NCBI GenBank assembly: GCA_946406115.1 | Contig: OX291545.1 | Span: 4,898,001-4,962,000 of the forward strand | Direction of reading: 5' to 3' | DNA: 64,000 nt | Source of the DNA: Apoda limacodes | Lineage: Eukaryota; Arthropoda; Insecta; Lepidoptera; Limacodidae | Shown here: positions 1-11,172 of the stretch, piece after piece | Layout: every line of letters starts with the position of its first letter | How positions within the stretch are numbered: position 1 is the stretch's first letter | The notes under the pieces: generated by a model | The model's database searches: none | What the model was told of the DNA's origin: nothing | Seen by the model: the letters and a program-made list of their open reading frames with translations, nothing else | Position numbers and translations under genes: made by a program

Positions 1-2440
1 AATATTTTTAATAGATTTTCAAAAACTGGAGTGAAATTTATAATGTTAACAGTTTCTTAAGCGACATCAATCTTGACTTTGATAAAAGTAGTGCTAGAGT
101 TCTCGGTATGATTTGGAACCCGCGAATGGATACATTTTCTTTTAAAATTGACATGCAAACCCCTACAAAAATGACTAAGCGTCAAGTTCCCAGGGATTTA
201 ATGAAATTATATGATCCATTAGGGCTCTTTGGACCATTAGTAACAAGGGGCAAAATTGTTTTTCAAAGAACTTGGCGGTTGGTCCAGGACTGGGATTCTG
301 AATTGCCTATTACGGAAAGTAGTCAATGAAGCGAGTGGTACAGTGATGTACAACTTTTACAAACCGTGAGTATCCCTCGCTGGCATATGAGGTTTTCTGA
401 TCCTATAGATAGACAACTTCATATGTTTAGCGATGCAAGCAATTTGGCATATGCCTGCGTGGCATACTGGCGATTTACCTACATTGATGGAAGTACATAT
501 ATGTCTCTTATAGCAAGTAAAACTCGCGTAACCCCTCTGAAACCAGTAACTATACCACGCCTAGAGCTTCAAGCTGCGTTACTAGGTGCACGTTTGGCAA
601 AGACGATATGCGAAGAACACCGAAATAAACCTCTTAAACGTTTCGTTTGGTGTGATGCGAAGAACACCGAAATAAACCTCTTAAACGTTTCGTTTGGTGT
701 GATCTTGGATAAAAACTGATGCTTGTAGTTTTAAGCCTTTCGTGGCCCATCGTGTAGGTGAAATCGCTGAATTGACTGAATGCTATGAATGGCGTTGGGT
801 TCCGACTAATTTAAATATAGCTGACAGCGCTTCTCGTGACGTAAGAGGTATAGACTCGGTAAAAACTTGGCTTTCTGGGCCAAATTTTTTATTCGCTTCG
901 CAAGAACATAGCCATTAGAGCCAAATTAACAAATGTGTGAATGTTCTTCGGAATCAAATTGAATCTGAAAATTTTAGTTTGCCCTTAAATATAGTGCCTG
1001 ATATCCCCAGGTTCTCTTCATGGCAAAGGCGTTTACGAGCTACGGCTAGAGCTCATCAGTATCTGCGCATATTGGCTGAGAAGCATCGAGTTTTACGTGG
1101 TTTTTCAATCAGACCACTTGAAGCTCGATTGCACCCGCTGCTGGCGTGCAACTTTAGGCAGGCAAAATTTGCATATAATACGTCAGATACAATCAAAATG
1201 TTTCAAAGAAGACCTCTTAGCATTACTAAACAGAAAAGCGATTCCGAAGCCTAGCAGATTGAAGGACGTCCGGTGTTACATTGATAACAACGGTTTGTTA
1301 CGTCTGGATGGGAGGACGTTTGTTGGATCTGATGCCTCTTAGGATGCCAGAAATGCTATTGTCTTAGATAGACACCACCTTACTGTAAAGCCTTTGATAT
1401 TGGATTTTCATTGTTGGGCAGGCCACGTACTCAATGAATTAGTCGTCAATGAAATTCGGCAGCAATATTGGGTACTACATCTGCGACCAGCCGTTCGCAG
1501 CGTAGCTAGTAAATGTCAGCTGTGTCGCAGTAAGAAGGCAACAGTGACGATCCCTCCAACAGGCAATCTGAGTAGAACATCATGTCCAACCTTTTACTAA
1601 CACAGGATTGTATTACTTTGCGCCATTGAAAGTCTCTGGTGGAAGAAGGAGGTAAAAGAGATACGTTGCCTTTTTACTTGTTTAGTCACCCGTGCTATAC
1701 ACCTAGAATTAGTTGGTAATCTAACATCTGATGCAGCTATAATGGCTCTTCGTCGCTTCATGTCACGTCGTGGCTGTCCGTCTAAGATTTTTAGCGACAA
1801 TAGAACAGCTTTTGTTGGCGCTAATGGAATACTCAAGAAAACGTATCAGAAGCTTAACATAGAGCAACAAGAATTCGCTGCATCTAAACTAATAGACTGG
1901 CACTTTATTCCGCCTGCAGCTCCTTTTATGGGTGGAGCGTGGGAGCGCCTGATATGCACGGTGAAGAAAGCTCTATCGGAAGTGTGAAAGAACGGGCACC
2001 AAAAGAAGAAATCTTAGCAACTTTAATTTTAGAGGCTGAACATTTAGTTAACTCCAGGCCCCTCACTCACATATCGGTGGGTACTCTTGATGAGCCGGCT
2101 TTGACTCCGAATCATTTTTTAATTGGTGACTCGTATGGGCTGCCAAGAGCTAACCTTGACGACTCTCCGCAGATCAGATTGGAAGAAAGCCCAGCGGCTT
2201 GCCGATCACTTCTGGTCAAGGTGGGTTCGCGAGTACCTACCGATGCTTGCGCCACGTCGCAGCCTCACCGACGCCATCACAAATCTTCAAATAAGAGATA
2301 TTGTTTTAATAGCTGATAACAATCTTCCTTAAGGAGTTTGGCCTCGTGGCCGCATTACTGCAGTCTTTCCAGGCGCCGAAGGGGTGCCTCGTGTCCATAC
2401 TAGGACGGTCTATAAACTAATGATTCTAAGAAAACTAAAA
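1..2440 (+). pseudogene. BEL/Pao retrotransposon pol, 3' half (RT end, RNase H, integrase), decayed
   Basis: Broken frames read as the C-terminal half of a BEL/Pao polyprotein. The end of the reverse transcriptase region (about 40-330) has the motifs VLGMIWNP and YDPLGLFGP. An RNase H-like segment lies at 366-660 (FSDASNLAYA, IPRLELQAALLGARLAK). The integrase zinc region is at about 1394-1540, ending in the pair KCQLC. The integrase core is at about 1590-2010 (LVTRAIHLELV, FSDNRTAFVGAN, FMGGAWERL), and a DUF5641-type tail at about 2290-2420 reads WPRGRITAVFPG. The second (SDN) and third (WER) catalytic acidic residues are present. Where the first Asp is expected, in the usual D-Y-F-G-P context, the sequence reads YYFAP, so that Asp appears to be Tyr. 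There is an in-frame stop at 327-329 and several frameshifts. The left end is cut by the window. Family assignment is firm; function is lost. Confidence 0.9.
611..704 (+). repeat. 47-bp tandem duplication inside the BEL/Pao RNase H region
   Basis: Two adjacent 47-bp copies (611-657 and 658-704) match at all but the last base by eye. The unit length is not a multiple of three, so the duplication shifts the frame and ends the RNase H reading frame soon afterwards. Confidence 0.9.
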
Positions 2441-2627
2441 TACAGCCGCCATAGTGCTGTCATAAATCTAGCTTCCTCACATCCAAACCTTAACCTAATA
2501 CAACGGCCAGTATCAGTCTATCGTCCACATGGCCCTCCTCGTAAAGGGAAATCTTTACCAAATTCATGGGAAAATAGGCAGAGTAACAGGAAGCGCAACT
2601 ACTTGACGCACTGGACGCCTTAATATG

Positions 2628-2704
2628 TTGGGAGCGCCTGATACGCACGGTGAAGAAAGCTCTATCGGCAGTGTTAAAAGATTGGGCACCAAAAATTAAA
2701 GAAG
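2628..2704 (+). pseudogene. Duplicated BEL/Pao integrase scrap
   Basis: About 75 bp nearly repeat the integrase segment at 1939-2010 (the region around WERLI.TVKKALS and downstream). This copy sits exactly between the + strand 3' half and the - strand 5' half of BEL/Pao sequence. It therefore comes from a second copy or from the rearrangement that joined the two halves. In the next bases the reading passes directly into reverse transcriptase on the other strand. Confidence 0.8.
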
Positions 2705-5603
2705 TCATTGGGTATTCTTTAACGATACCGTCAGGACCATCAGGATGCCACAAATAGCGCTGACAGTCACGATCTGCCTTGCAGATTTTCACTTGTGGAA
2801 ACATTTCGCGAATATCACCTGTCAGTGTTATATGACCCTCTCTAAACCTCATTAGTAAACCTAGCAACGATTGCAACCAATCGGGGCCTGGAAGTAACAT
2901 TGAATTGAGGCTTACCCCCTGTGACTTGGCTGCTGCGTCATGAACAATTCGTACCTGATTTGGTTTATTTGGGTTTTTATTTCCAAAATGGGGAAGATAC
3001 CAACGTTGCCATTGACTAGATGGTGCTGCGTGAGTATCTTAACACTCTTTCGCGTAACCTTTTTCAACATAAACTTCAATATTTGACTTATAATGGACTA
3101 AGTAAGCACACGATTTTTTGAAGTGTTTATTTAATCCATGTAGACGAACTAATGCTTGGTTAAAGCTATCCGGTACCCGCGGAATATTTTCTTGCCAGAG
3201 AAGCCCTACTTCAAGTCTACCATTAGACAAACGACGCGTAGTTGTCTCAAGTATATGCACGGCCCTTTGTTTCTGGGTGGTGTAAGGTTCCCGTGCTTTT
3301 ATTCCAATCGATTCCAGACGATAATGTATTATATATTAAAGCATCGAGTGATGACGTGTTTTCCGACAGCGATAGATGATTAACTAATTGCACTGTTGCA
3401 GTACTGCGAGATGACATCACCCAGCCCAAAGCAGTCAGTGAAGCAACAGGATCACTTCGCTTACCTATCCTAGTTTCTTTAGTAAGTAGCAAAGGCCAGT
3501 CACTCATACCTATAAGGAGTTTAGGAGGTAAGTTAGTGCACTCTAACTGATCAGCAATATCCACAAGATGAAAGTATGACCTAATATTATCTGGTTGAAT
3601 TTGTTGCGAAGTAAGGTTTAGGTAATGCAGAGTGCGTGCGCCTCGTGTTTTTTAATTGTCTGCACAATACTTACCTTTTATTTTAAAATCTACCAGCTGC
3701 ACGTCAATATCGTTGATAGTAGATAAACAAACACGTTTTTTCGGACCCGAGATACCTAGTTGAATAGCTAAGTCAGCGACAATGATCGTTACAGTAGACC
3801 CATCATCAAGTAAAGCTATTACTTCCATTCGAGCCCGACAAAATAACACGTAGCAATTTGAAAAATATTTTCCTACCGCCATTGATATTAGCGGTCGAAT
3901 AAGTGACAACCTCCTTATTAGGGAAATTGTAATTTATTGATTCAATTTGTGTCAAATTATTTTTTTCATTATTGCTACATATGTCAGATGATAATGAAAA
4001 TGACGGGTTAACAATTGACGTATCAACCATAGAATGGTTTTGCAATGGTAATGTATCGTGATGTAACATGGAGTGATGTGCCTTTCCACAGCCTTCCACA
4101 CTACATGCCGTGGATCTACATCGGTTCCTTTTGTGATTGGCTTTCCTAAGGCAATTCACGCATAATTTTGCACGTTGCACCCAGGAAAGTCTGTCCTATA
4201 ATATATAATATAAAGCCGCTGCATACCCTGATGTGATGAGAACAACAGAAAGCACATGACTGAACTTTACTTTGAATAGGTTGTGATGTGATAAGGTTTA
4301 ATTTCAAAGGTTGATTCGTAACCACAGGTCGACGCGATGGTAGCGTAAATGTAGGTCCCCGACTCACTGCTGATGACGGTGCTAGTTGAACGCTTTGACC
4401 GGTCTTTTGATTCTCCGTATACGAACCTCCACTTATTTCGAAAACGCCAAACCGATTCTGTCGCATCGCTTCTTGCTCAAGGAACCGCGCCAACATCTCC
4501 AGCTTCGGCGTACTCGGATCTGAGTGATCTGCAGCAAACTCACACCATTTATTTTGTAAAAAAGATGTTAACTTACATAATAAAGAATGTACAAGCTCAG
4601 GACAATGAATGCAAGCATGTTGTTCTAAAGTTTCTTATAACGCTTATACAGTTACGAACTTTACTAGCAAATATATTTATATCGCGTGGCTCCCTTCTTA
4701 TTATAGGCAAAGCTTTAATAGTAGCAATCTCGTTTAAAACTATTTGCTCCGGCCGAGCAAAACGGATTTCAAGATCCTCTATAACCTCTTCAGGATCTTG
4801 CGATGTAAGTAACAAGGAACCTACTGCTTCTCGCGCGTCAACACGTAGGGCATTTCGCAAGCAAGTTTTCGTTATGCCTGTAATTGCACTTTGTTTCTTC
4901 GTAAGTGCGTGTAAAATAAAGCCAGTCTGTTAAACTGCCACTGAATGGGCAGAGCTCTACTAGACTTGGGCGTGAAGTTTTACTCACAAGTTTATTTACT
5001 ACCTGAGCTAAGTAATTGACATCACTTACCGAATGTGGAACGATACAACCATAATTACCAACCAAAGCAGCAGATGTTGAAGCGTGTCGTCTGATTGGCG
5101 GCACTTTAAGTATGCACCTTAAGGTTGCATACCGATCGAGCTAAGACGTCGCGTGAGGCAGCTGATGCACCGGCTACTTCCGCAAATTGTGTCGAGCGTT
5201 GCGCACCCTTGGCAACCTCCGCTTGTTCTTGTCCGATAGAATGGCGTGAACTCATAGACGCAGCTGTCTGTGATGATATCCCATGACCATTATAGTGGTC
5301 ACTGTAGACTCTCTCAACACCTTCCTTACGACTACAAACAAATCCATCATCACCTTGATCGTAGCAACTAGTACAACTCCTACTACATGTCTTCTGCAAC
5401 TCCATTTCTGCCATGGTTACCTCGTGAGAAGCCTTCACCTCTTCCATTTGCAACTGAATTAGTTTTTCTTTTTGCTGGGCAACTGCGAGCTTACGGCGAG
5501 CTGTGTGGGTCCAAATAGACTTCACTCTCAGCAATACGCTGTAACCAATGGCCACAGCACTGATTTTCAGTGTGAACCTATCGTGGTCGATGGACTCGTT
5601 CAA
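2705..5603 (-). pseudogene. BEL/Pao retrotransposon gag-protease-RT 5' half, decayed
   Basis: Read on the minus strand from right to left, the order is that of a BEL/Pao 5' half. A coiled N-terminal Gag region lies at 5603-5106, followed by DUF1759-like Gag at 5104-4597 (FSGSLTDWLYF, then RNALRVDAREAVGSLL). A zinc-knuckle region at about 4180-4060 holds the Cys/His cluster CVNCLRKANHKRNRC. The aspartic protease (DUF1758-like) at 3909-3652 has the active-site motif LLDDGSTV. Downstream peptidase-A17-like sequence at 3564-3039 contains LIGMSDWPLL. The N-terminal half of the RT at about 3035-2705 shows VRIVHDAAAKSQGVSLN and GDIREMFPQ. The RT stops before its catalytic YxDD motif at the junction with + strand integrase sequence. 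Frameshifts and stops occur throughout. It is likely the missing half of the element at 1-2440, inverted. Confidence 0.88.
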
Positions 5604-6658
5604 CAGTTAAATATAATATATGTAAAAATTACCTACCAACTTATCTAAACCATTAACACTACAAGCATGACTATTATTTATAAAAACAAACAACTAACAT
5701 ATAATACATTTTTATAGTTATTTATGGCAGTATGATTTAAGACCGTAGTCTGATCTTAAGGACAAAACAAAACAAAACGAACACAAGTCTCTTTAATCTA
5801 TGAACCTTGATGGCCGGGGTTAACAAACAAATCTAAGGGAGTTTTGGCGCGAATCTTAAGGAGTGGTGTTTTTTCTGTTTAATTTTTCTAAATTCATTTA
5901 GTGACTTTCGATGTAAATATTTTAGCAAAGTTTTAAGAACGCGTGTTAAGAATTGTGCAGCGAAGGCTCATGAATAGTGAATTATGAAGAAATAAGCAGG
6001 ACATGACGCGCAATGTCTGAGGATCCACACCAAATCTCCCGCCCAATCTTGGGACTTGAAAACGAGGACGCGCGGTAACGCCCGCGCCACGATACGATAT
6101 AATATAATTGACTTTGACTCTGGCAAATGCATAAATGGTCTGCTAAGACCGTGCGAGCCCATTATAATATTTAAAAAAAAAACAAATCCAAGAAGTAGTG
6201 TTTCTTATTACTTACTTATTATCGTGACCTAAACATTTATGATTATGAATGAAAAATGGCTATTATTGACCTTCAAAATTTTATATGGGGTAAACAGTAA
6301 GTAAATTATTTCTATTTGTCGGAATCTATTGTCAACTACTTACTTTTGAAGAGCAACCAATCTAAGCATGAACATAATGTGTGTAGAGTAATTTTTAAAA
6401 CACCTGATATCCTAATTATTATGACTTAAACTTATAAATTTTTTAATGAGATAATTGACTATAACCTATTAACATTTAATATAGATATGGAATAAAACTA
6501 TCAATCAATTGTTTCTGATTGCTGTCGGCATTCATTATCAATCCAGACAAAAATATAGCAGCAAACTGCTCAGGTCAGTTTAAAATAAAGTAAAAGGGTG
6601 AACTATTTTATGATATTCAGACTAGATATTTAATTGATTAATCAAGAGAAAATTTTCC
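5604..6658. other. AT-rich non-coding stretch
   Basis: No coding frame, tRNA or clear repeat is visible here. I looked for a BEL/Pao LTR and primer-binding site to the right of the minus-strand Gag start and did not find a convincing one. Confidence 0.5.
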
Positions 6659-6808
6659 ATGTGTTTCATGAATGCTAATTTCGATTTAGCAGTACGACAT
6701 GGTGGTGGCAAATCATTCCAGCAGTGGCTGGCAGAGAATTTGAAACTTCCTCAAAATGATGCAGACCTATGGCGAGGACAATTAATCACTTATATTATAG
6801 TGTATTGA
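6659..6808 (+). CDS. Small ORF or exon candidate, 49 aa, unknown
   Basis: A 49-codon frame runs from ATG at 6659 to TGA at 6806-6808. Its composition is protein-like rather than low-complexity, including RHGGGKSFQQWLAENLKLP and NDADLWRGQLITY. An alternative reading is a terminal exon: the stretch ATTTCGATTTAG just before the GTACGACATGG-containing part resembles a 3' splice acceptor. I do not recognise a family. It lies just left of the microsatellite in which the errantivirus inserted, so it would be pre-insertion host or older transposon DNA. Confidence 0.25.
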   Translation: MCFMNANFDLAVRHGGGKSFQQWLAENLKLPQNDADLWRGQLITYIIVY

Positions 6809-6826
6809 TCAAAAATCGAATGAAAG

Positions 6827-6850
6827 GTGTGTGTGCGTGTGTGTGTGTGT
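6827..6850. repeat. (GT)n microsatellite
   Basis: Twelve GT steps with one GC interruption. The errantivirus target site begins ten bases to the right, in alternating purine-pyrimidine DNA. Confidence 0.9.
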
Positions 6851-6860
6851 TTATGCGTAC

Positions 6861-7114
6861 TGTTAGAGCAAGACTCCGAATTCGAGTTTTAAAAAATAAA
6901 ATTCGAAACACAAAATTAAATAGTTTAATATGAAAATAGGATAACTTAGAAATAGCACAAAACAGAGTTTTATAGAAAATGGTAAGGGCAGCCGACGCGG
7001 TCGGAAGGTGGAAGGAGACTGAGGTTCGAGCTAGACTCTATTGCTAAACTGAACTGTATGTAGCTGAGCCAGCACGGCTGTCAGCACTTCTACTTACTAG
7101 CTAGGGGTGTAACA
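6861..7114 (-). repeat. 3' LTR of the errantivirus
   Basis: 254 bp, TGTT...AACA ends, identical by eye to 15365-15618. Because the element is on the minus strand, this left copy is the 3' LTR. A TATAAAA motif on the minus strand lies at 6968-6974; the matching site in the 5' LTR would be the promoter. Confidence 0.95.
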
Positions 7115-7126
7115 GCCCCCCGCGGA
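7115..7126 (-). promoter_or_regulatory. Polypurine tract for plus-strand DNA priming
   Basis: On the minus strand a run of six G (7116-7121) in a purine-rich context lies one base upstream of the 3' LTR, the normal place for the polypurine primer of reverse transcription. Confidence 0.7.
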
Positions 7127-7164
7127 AGACTAAACTTCGGGTTTTAGCCGAAGTTTACGTGAAT

Positions 7165-7558
7165 TCAGATTATTTCTCTTAGACGCGGTGTGGACATTGA
7201 ATTCAATTCAGAATCATTTGTTTCTTTAGCGCGATTTTTAAAAGAGTAACAACGTTGGCTGCCACTAGACTTATAATAAGAATATGCCTTATAAATTATG
7301 AGAAGTACAATAAAAACTACAATTAGAAAGGTAAGTACAGAATGATGTGTCCCATACTTCAGTATATACGGTTCTTTATTTATGATTTTATCAGCGGTTT
7401 GGATAAGCGAGTTTTGAATGTTAAAATTCGAGGTTAAATCTTCTAGGTCTATGTTTTTTAATGAAATAGGGGTCACACCATCAATAAGTTTATTTATTTT
7501 TTCTAAATTACAACAGGATTCGTTTATTAAACTAAAATCAGGATTCGGTAAAGTGGCG
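7165..7558 (-). pseudogene. env: env, C-terminal part with membrane anchor, out of frame with the main env ORF
   Basis: The minus-strand frame continues Env after a one-base frame break near 7560-7625. An open part at 7476-7165 (103 codons) holds a hydrophobic membrane-spanning segment (LTFLIVVFIVLLIIY), followed by a short basic cytoplasmic tail. Upstream in the same frame the sequence stays open back to the break. Retroviral and baculovirus-F-type envelopes carry the anchor in exactly this position, so this is the end of the same gene, not a separate one. In the frame as given, the main Env would terminate before the anchor and could not be held in a membrane. Confidence 0.85.
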
Positions 7559-7559
7559 T

Positions 7560-8993
7560 TTACAATATATATTGTATGCCCGCAATGTTTATAACTGTCA
7601 TCTCTGCATTTTGACAGTCTATTGACAGTTTACAGGGTTGCGATTGCACGAATATCCACTTGTTGTCCTTTAAGGGCTTCCATAAATCTACTTCGCCATA
7701 TATCACTTTAGTGTCACACTGCACGGGTAATTTGTTTAACACTTGTGTCATTAATTCACTTTCGCAACTATGACTGGCGCTTGCGGAGAAAACGTCACTA
7801 ACTTCGCAAATGAGATAGTCCCTGTCTACCTTTTCACATTGTTCCAGATTTTTCATCTTACAGTACTGTGATTTGTCTTTTGTCATTGCAATATAAGGAT
7901 CCGTGGGCAAAACTACGCTAAAAGTATCTAGTTTAACTACGTCATGTGGTATAGGTAAAGGTAAGTTATGATACAAGGTATATTCTAGAGGATTAACAAG
8001 AGGTATTTCCAGTACAAATGTAATTCTATCATTAAGGTAATAACATTTTAACTTAGAGATATTGATTATAGTATGTATAAGGCTTAAATCTAAATTCAAA
8101 GGCAATTCAAGGCCATTTGGCAGATGCCGATGGTTATCAGCGAGTTCTTGGTAGAGTTGGGTTGGAGTAATAACTGAGGGATGAAGAATATTCTGTTTCG
8201 CAAAGGATATCGCGTTAGTTATGTCTTCTAACTGAAAAGAGATAGCTAAGAGTGATGCTTCTAGACTATTGAATATGGAATAGAATCGCGATTTAAGGAC
8301 CAATTCATTGGTTACTAGAGATAGATTTTTGACATTACCGGAGAGCTCGTTGATAGTCATGGTTAAACTAGCTTCATTAATTTTTATTGCTGATATAGTA
8401 TTATTGAAAGCCGTTAAGGTTGATGTGGTGACTAGTATATTTTCTTTTATTAGTGAAGCTAGTTTTCTTTCGTCACTTTGGACAGCTTGTATGGCTTCAT
8501 CATATTTGACAGCATCGTCTTCATCTAATGTTCCAAATATGTGCTTAAAGACTGTACCAATACCGCCGAACCAGGCGGACCGTTTAATTCTGTTGCTTAT
8601 TAAATGGGAAATGGATTCGGATTCTCTGGCGACATCATGAAAACGGGTTACGAGTGGCTCTAGTGTACTACGACACGCTGCTTCTTCAATGAGACCGGGT
8701 TCTCTGCATAATTTGCTAACAGTTTTTAGAATGAAGTTTATATTGACTAGATGTGGCTTCACGTGAGATATATCTACTGAGGTGAGAACATTAAGAGAGC
8801 CACCGTTAATTTTCATCCTTCCAATATAATTAAAATATATACCAGATCCTGCGGTGATCGGTTGAACATAGTCGGCGCTTGCTGCGGCAGTGGTGCTGCA
8901 ACGAAGGGACAAGTGGTTGTTACACAACGGGTATTTTATAGCTATTAGAGGCCTTATTCTAAGTGCATGATTACGCGTAAAAATAATAATTTA
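7560..8993 (-). CDS. env: Envelope glycoprotein, baculovirus F-like (frame-broken at its 3' end)
   Basis: The frame is open on the minus strand from just after the integrase stop (8993) to TAA at 7560. No good ATG lies at the front, and errantivirus Env is normally made from a spliced RNA. A strong 3' splice site, with a CT-rich tract ending TTGCAG at 8896-8901, lies inside the open frame; splicing there would leave coding from 8895. A furin-type site RIKR is followed at once by the fusion-peptide-like SAWFGGIGTVFKHIFGTLD, the hallmark of Baculo_F/errantivirus envelopes. Downstream is a helical region and a Cys-containing ectodomain. Its role, known for the family, is membrane fusion at cell entry. 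It ends prematurely because of a one-base frame break; the membrane anchor lies in the next frame. Confidence 0.85.
8890..8912 (-). promoter_or_regulatory. Candidate 3' splice site for env mRNA
   Basis: On the minus strand a pyrimidine-rich stretch runs into TTGCAG (8896-8901) within the start of the env frame. Errantiviruses express Env from a spliced subgenomic RNA. A possible partner donor (GTGAGT on the minus strand) is at 14935-14940 in the leader, but I could not confirm that pair keeps the frame. Confidence 0.45.
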
Positions 8994-10220
8994 TTATATT
9001 TCAGTGGTTGCTGGCTTGACTTGGTCGAAATGATGTTTTACTTGTCGTCTGTTTATTTGCAATGATAGTGTATTGTTACCGTGAACTTTTGTTATTTTGT
9101 ACGGCCCTTTCCATAAAGGAGATAAGGCTTTTCTCAGGCGGAGGTGATTCTTAAGGTACACGTAATCACCGGTTTTGTAGGTAACAGGACGAGAACGCGA
9201 GTCATAATAGTTTTTTGATTTTTCTTTTGAACTGTTTATGTTTTCTAAAGCTTTGTCTCGGGATAGTTTTAACCTATGCTGAAGCATCTTAATGTATTCG
9301 GGATATGTGGCATCTGGTGCGGGGTCAAAGATTGAATCTGGGATGTAGGGTTTGTGGCCGAATAGTAATTCATGAGGTGAAAAGTTTGTAGTGGAATGGA
9401 TATTTGTATTATAGGCTAGTATCGCCGTGTAGACGTATCTTGGCCAGTTATCTTGGTTTAGATTTACAAAAGATTTAAGATATTCCTTAAGAGTTGAATG
9501 GCTCCGCTCAAGAGCTCCCTGGGTTTGAGGGTGATAAGGAGAGGACCATAATTGTTTTATTTTGAGGAAGGAACAGGTCTTTTTGAATAGATCCGCCGTG
9601 AAATTAGTCCCTTGGTCTGTCAGTATCGTCCTGGGTATTCCAAATAAAGAAATGAAGTGTATAAGACAGTCTGTAGTCTCTTCTGAAGAGGCACTACGTG
9701 TTGGGTAAGCTACCGAGTATTTAGTTAGATCGTCCTGTAATGTTAGTATGTACCTAAGTTTGGCGGTTCCTGATTCTGGCAGGGGCCCTACGATATCTAG
9801 AGATACGCGTCGGAAAGGGGATGTGGACGTTGTGGTGATCTGCATGGGTGCTCTGTTGAGGCGTCTATATGCTTTGTTTTCTTGACACGAGGTACATTTC
9901 TTCACGTGATTTTCGATATCTGTGCGCATTCCTTTCCAATAATATTTTTCTTGGATTCTCTTTAGCATGCGAGAGGACCCAAGATGTCCCGCGACGGGTA
10001 TGTCGTGATTTTCGGATAGGATTCGCTTTATTTCAGTTGGAGTGGGATAAATGATGCTGTTATGGTATATTTTTACTTTGATGTTAGTATTATGGAAAAG
10101 GTAAGTTAGGATGTTGTGAATTTTAATAAAGGAATGTTTGTCAAAGGGATTTTTAAAGTCGGAAATAGCAATCTCAAAGACATTTTCGTTTTGGACTAGT
10201 TGGTTTCTGATTGACTCCAT
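8994..10220 (-). CDS. pol: pol, integrase domain (408 codons, offset by one base from the upstream pol segment)
   Basis: The retroviral integrase inserts the DNA copy into the host genome. Visible in order: an HHCC zinc-binding region (H...H in VAGHLGSSRMLKRIQ and C-x2-C in KKCTSCQ), then the DDE core with Asp in SLDIVGPLP, Asp in LTDQGTNFTADLF, and Glu in ALERSHSTLKEY. A GPY/F-like motif (LWKGPYKITKV) lies near the C-terminus. The frame begins at an ATG that overlaps the stop of the preceding pol segment by one base (TGATG). In intact relatives integrase is part of one Pol polyprotein, so this is most likely a one-base loss rather than a real start. The stop is followed directly by the env frame. 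Confidence 0.88.
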   Translation of the reverse strand: MESIRNQLVQNENVFEIAISDFKNPFDKHSFIKIHNILTYLFHNTNIKVKIYHNSIIYPTPTEIKRILSENHDIPVAGHLGSSRMLKRIQEKYYWKGMRTDIENHVKKCTSCQENKAYRRLNRAPMQITTTSTSPFRRVSLDIVGPLPESGTAKLRYILTLQDDLTKYSVAYPTRSASSEETTDCLIHFISLFGIPRTILTDQGTNFTADLFKKTCSFLKIKQLWSSPYHPQTQGALERSHSTLKEYLKSFVNLNQDNWPRYVYTAILAYNTNIHSTTNFSPHELLFGHKPYIPDSIFDPAPDATYPEYIKMLQHRLKLSRDKALENINSSKEKSKNYYDSRSRPVTYKTGDYVYLKNHLRLRKALSPLWKGPYKITKVHGNNTLSLQINRRQVKHHFDQVKPATTEI

Positions 10221-11170
10221 CAGGTTTCAAATATTTCTTTATATGACGATTCATCAAAATTATGTACCTTTGTAAAGAGAAGATACCAGGTTCTGTTGTT
10301 GGCTTGGATTTCTTTGAATGAATATAATTCCTTTTCACAGTTTAGAATCTCTTCTGAGGAATCAACGCTCTGTAACAAGTTTTGGATGTACGGGTTTGTC
10401 TCGTCCATATCTATGGAGGTTGGGATTAGGATAGTCTTACAAGTGCTTTTAGTTAAGTCTTCGTTATATTCTCTCAGGTCAGTATTAAAGTTCTTGTCTT
10501 TGTTAGTCATGTCCTTTAGGAAGATAGTGTAGTCATCGTTGTTTAGTATTTGTTCCAGGTTTCGTGGTGGTTCGGGATCGGAGCGAGGTGTGTTGACGTG
10601 TGCTGGTAAGTTTAGTAGGGATTGTGGGTCGAATTGTTCTTGAGGTGGTGTAAGGTCAGTCGGAGAGTTCAGTACACTGGGTAAGGTAGCTTGTGGTTCC
10701 AGATTTTGTCCGGAGGTGGAAGGCGTCGGGATAACAGGTAAGTCTGTAGTAGATAATGGATCTTCTAGTGGCGAAGGTAAGCTGAGTGGACTGAAGTCAA
10801 TGTGGAGGTCGTTGTCGTTTAGGTCGAGATCGACTAAATCTAGAAACTCGTCTCCTGGTTCGCGATCATTATTTGGGTAGATAGGGTTTACAGGAAATCG
10901 AGAGAGTGCATCAGCAGCGGCGTTTAATTTTCCTTTACGGTAAGTTATTTCATAGTCGAACTCTTCGAGTTTAAGTCTCCATCTTTGCATTTTACTACTA
11001 GGGTCTTTGTGGTTAAACAGCCAGCTGAGAGGTCTATGATCAGTGATAATTTGAAACCTTCGGCCAAAGAGATATGGGCGGAATGTTTTACAGCCGAATA
11101 GAATGGCTAGTAGCTCTTTCTCAGTAGTTGAGTACGAGCATTCGCTTTTATTGAGAGTTCGGGATGCATA
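10220..11170 (-). CDS. pol: pol, RNase H remainder and linker (frame-broken segment)
   Basis: The minus-strand frame resumes RNase H after a one-base break near 11175-11190. The frame continues with [25 protein letters not shown] and the His-containing [11 protein letters not shown], then the tether motif [28 protein letters not shown], shown here only as landmarks, which closes the RNase H domain. After that comes a Pro/Asp/Ser-rich linker of roughly 180 residues before integrase. The longest ATG-initiated part is 10990-10220 (256 codons). The segment ends in TGA that overlaps the integrase ATG by one base. It belongs to the Pol polyprotein and is separate only because of indels. Confidence 0.85.
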   Translation of the reverse strand, partial: YASRTLNKSECSYSTTEKELLAILFGCKTFRPYLFGRRFQIITDHRPLSWLFNHKDPSSKMQRWRLKLEEFDYEITYRKGKLNAAADALSRFPVNPIYPNNDREPGDEFLDLVDLDLNDNDLHIDFSPLSLPSPLEDPLSTTDLPVIPTPSTSGQNLEPQATLPSVLNSPTDLTPPQEQFDPQSLLNLPAHVNTPRSDPEPPRNLEQILNNDDYTIFLKDMTNKDKNFNTDLREYNEDLTKSTCKTILIPTSIDMDETNPYIQNLLQSVDSSEEILNCEKELYSFKEIQANNRTWYLLFTKVHNFDESSYKEIFET

Positions 11171-11172
11171 TG

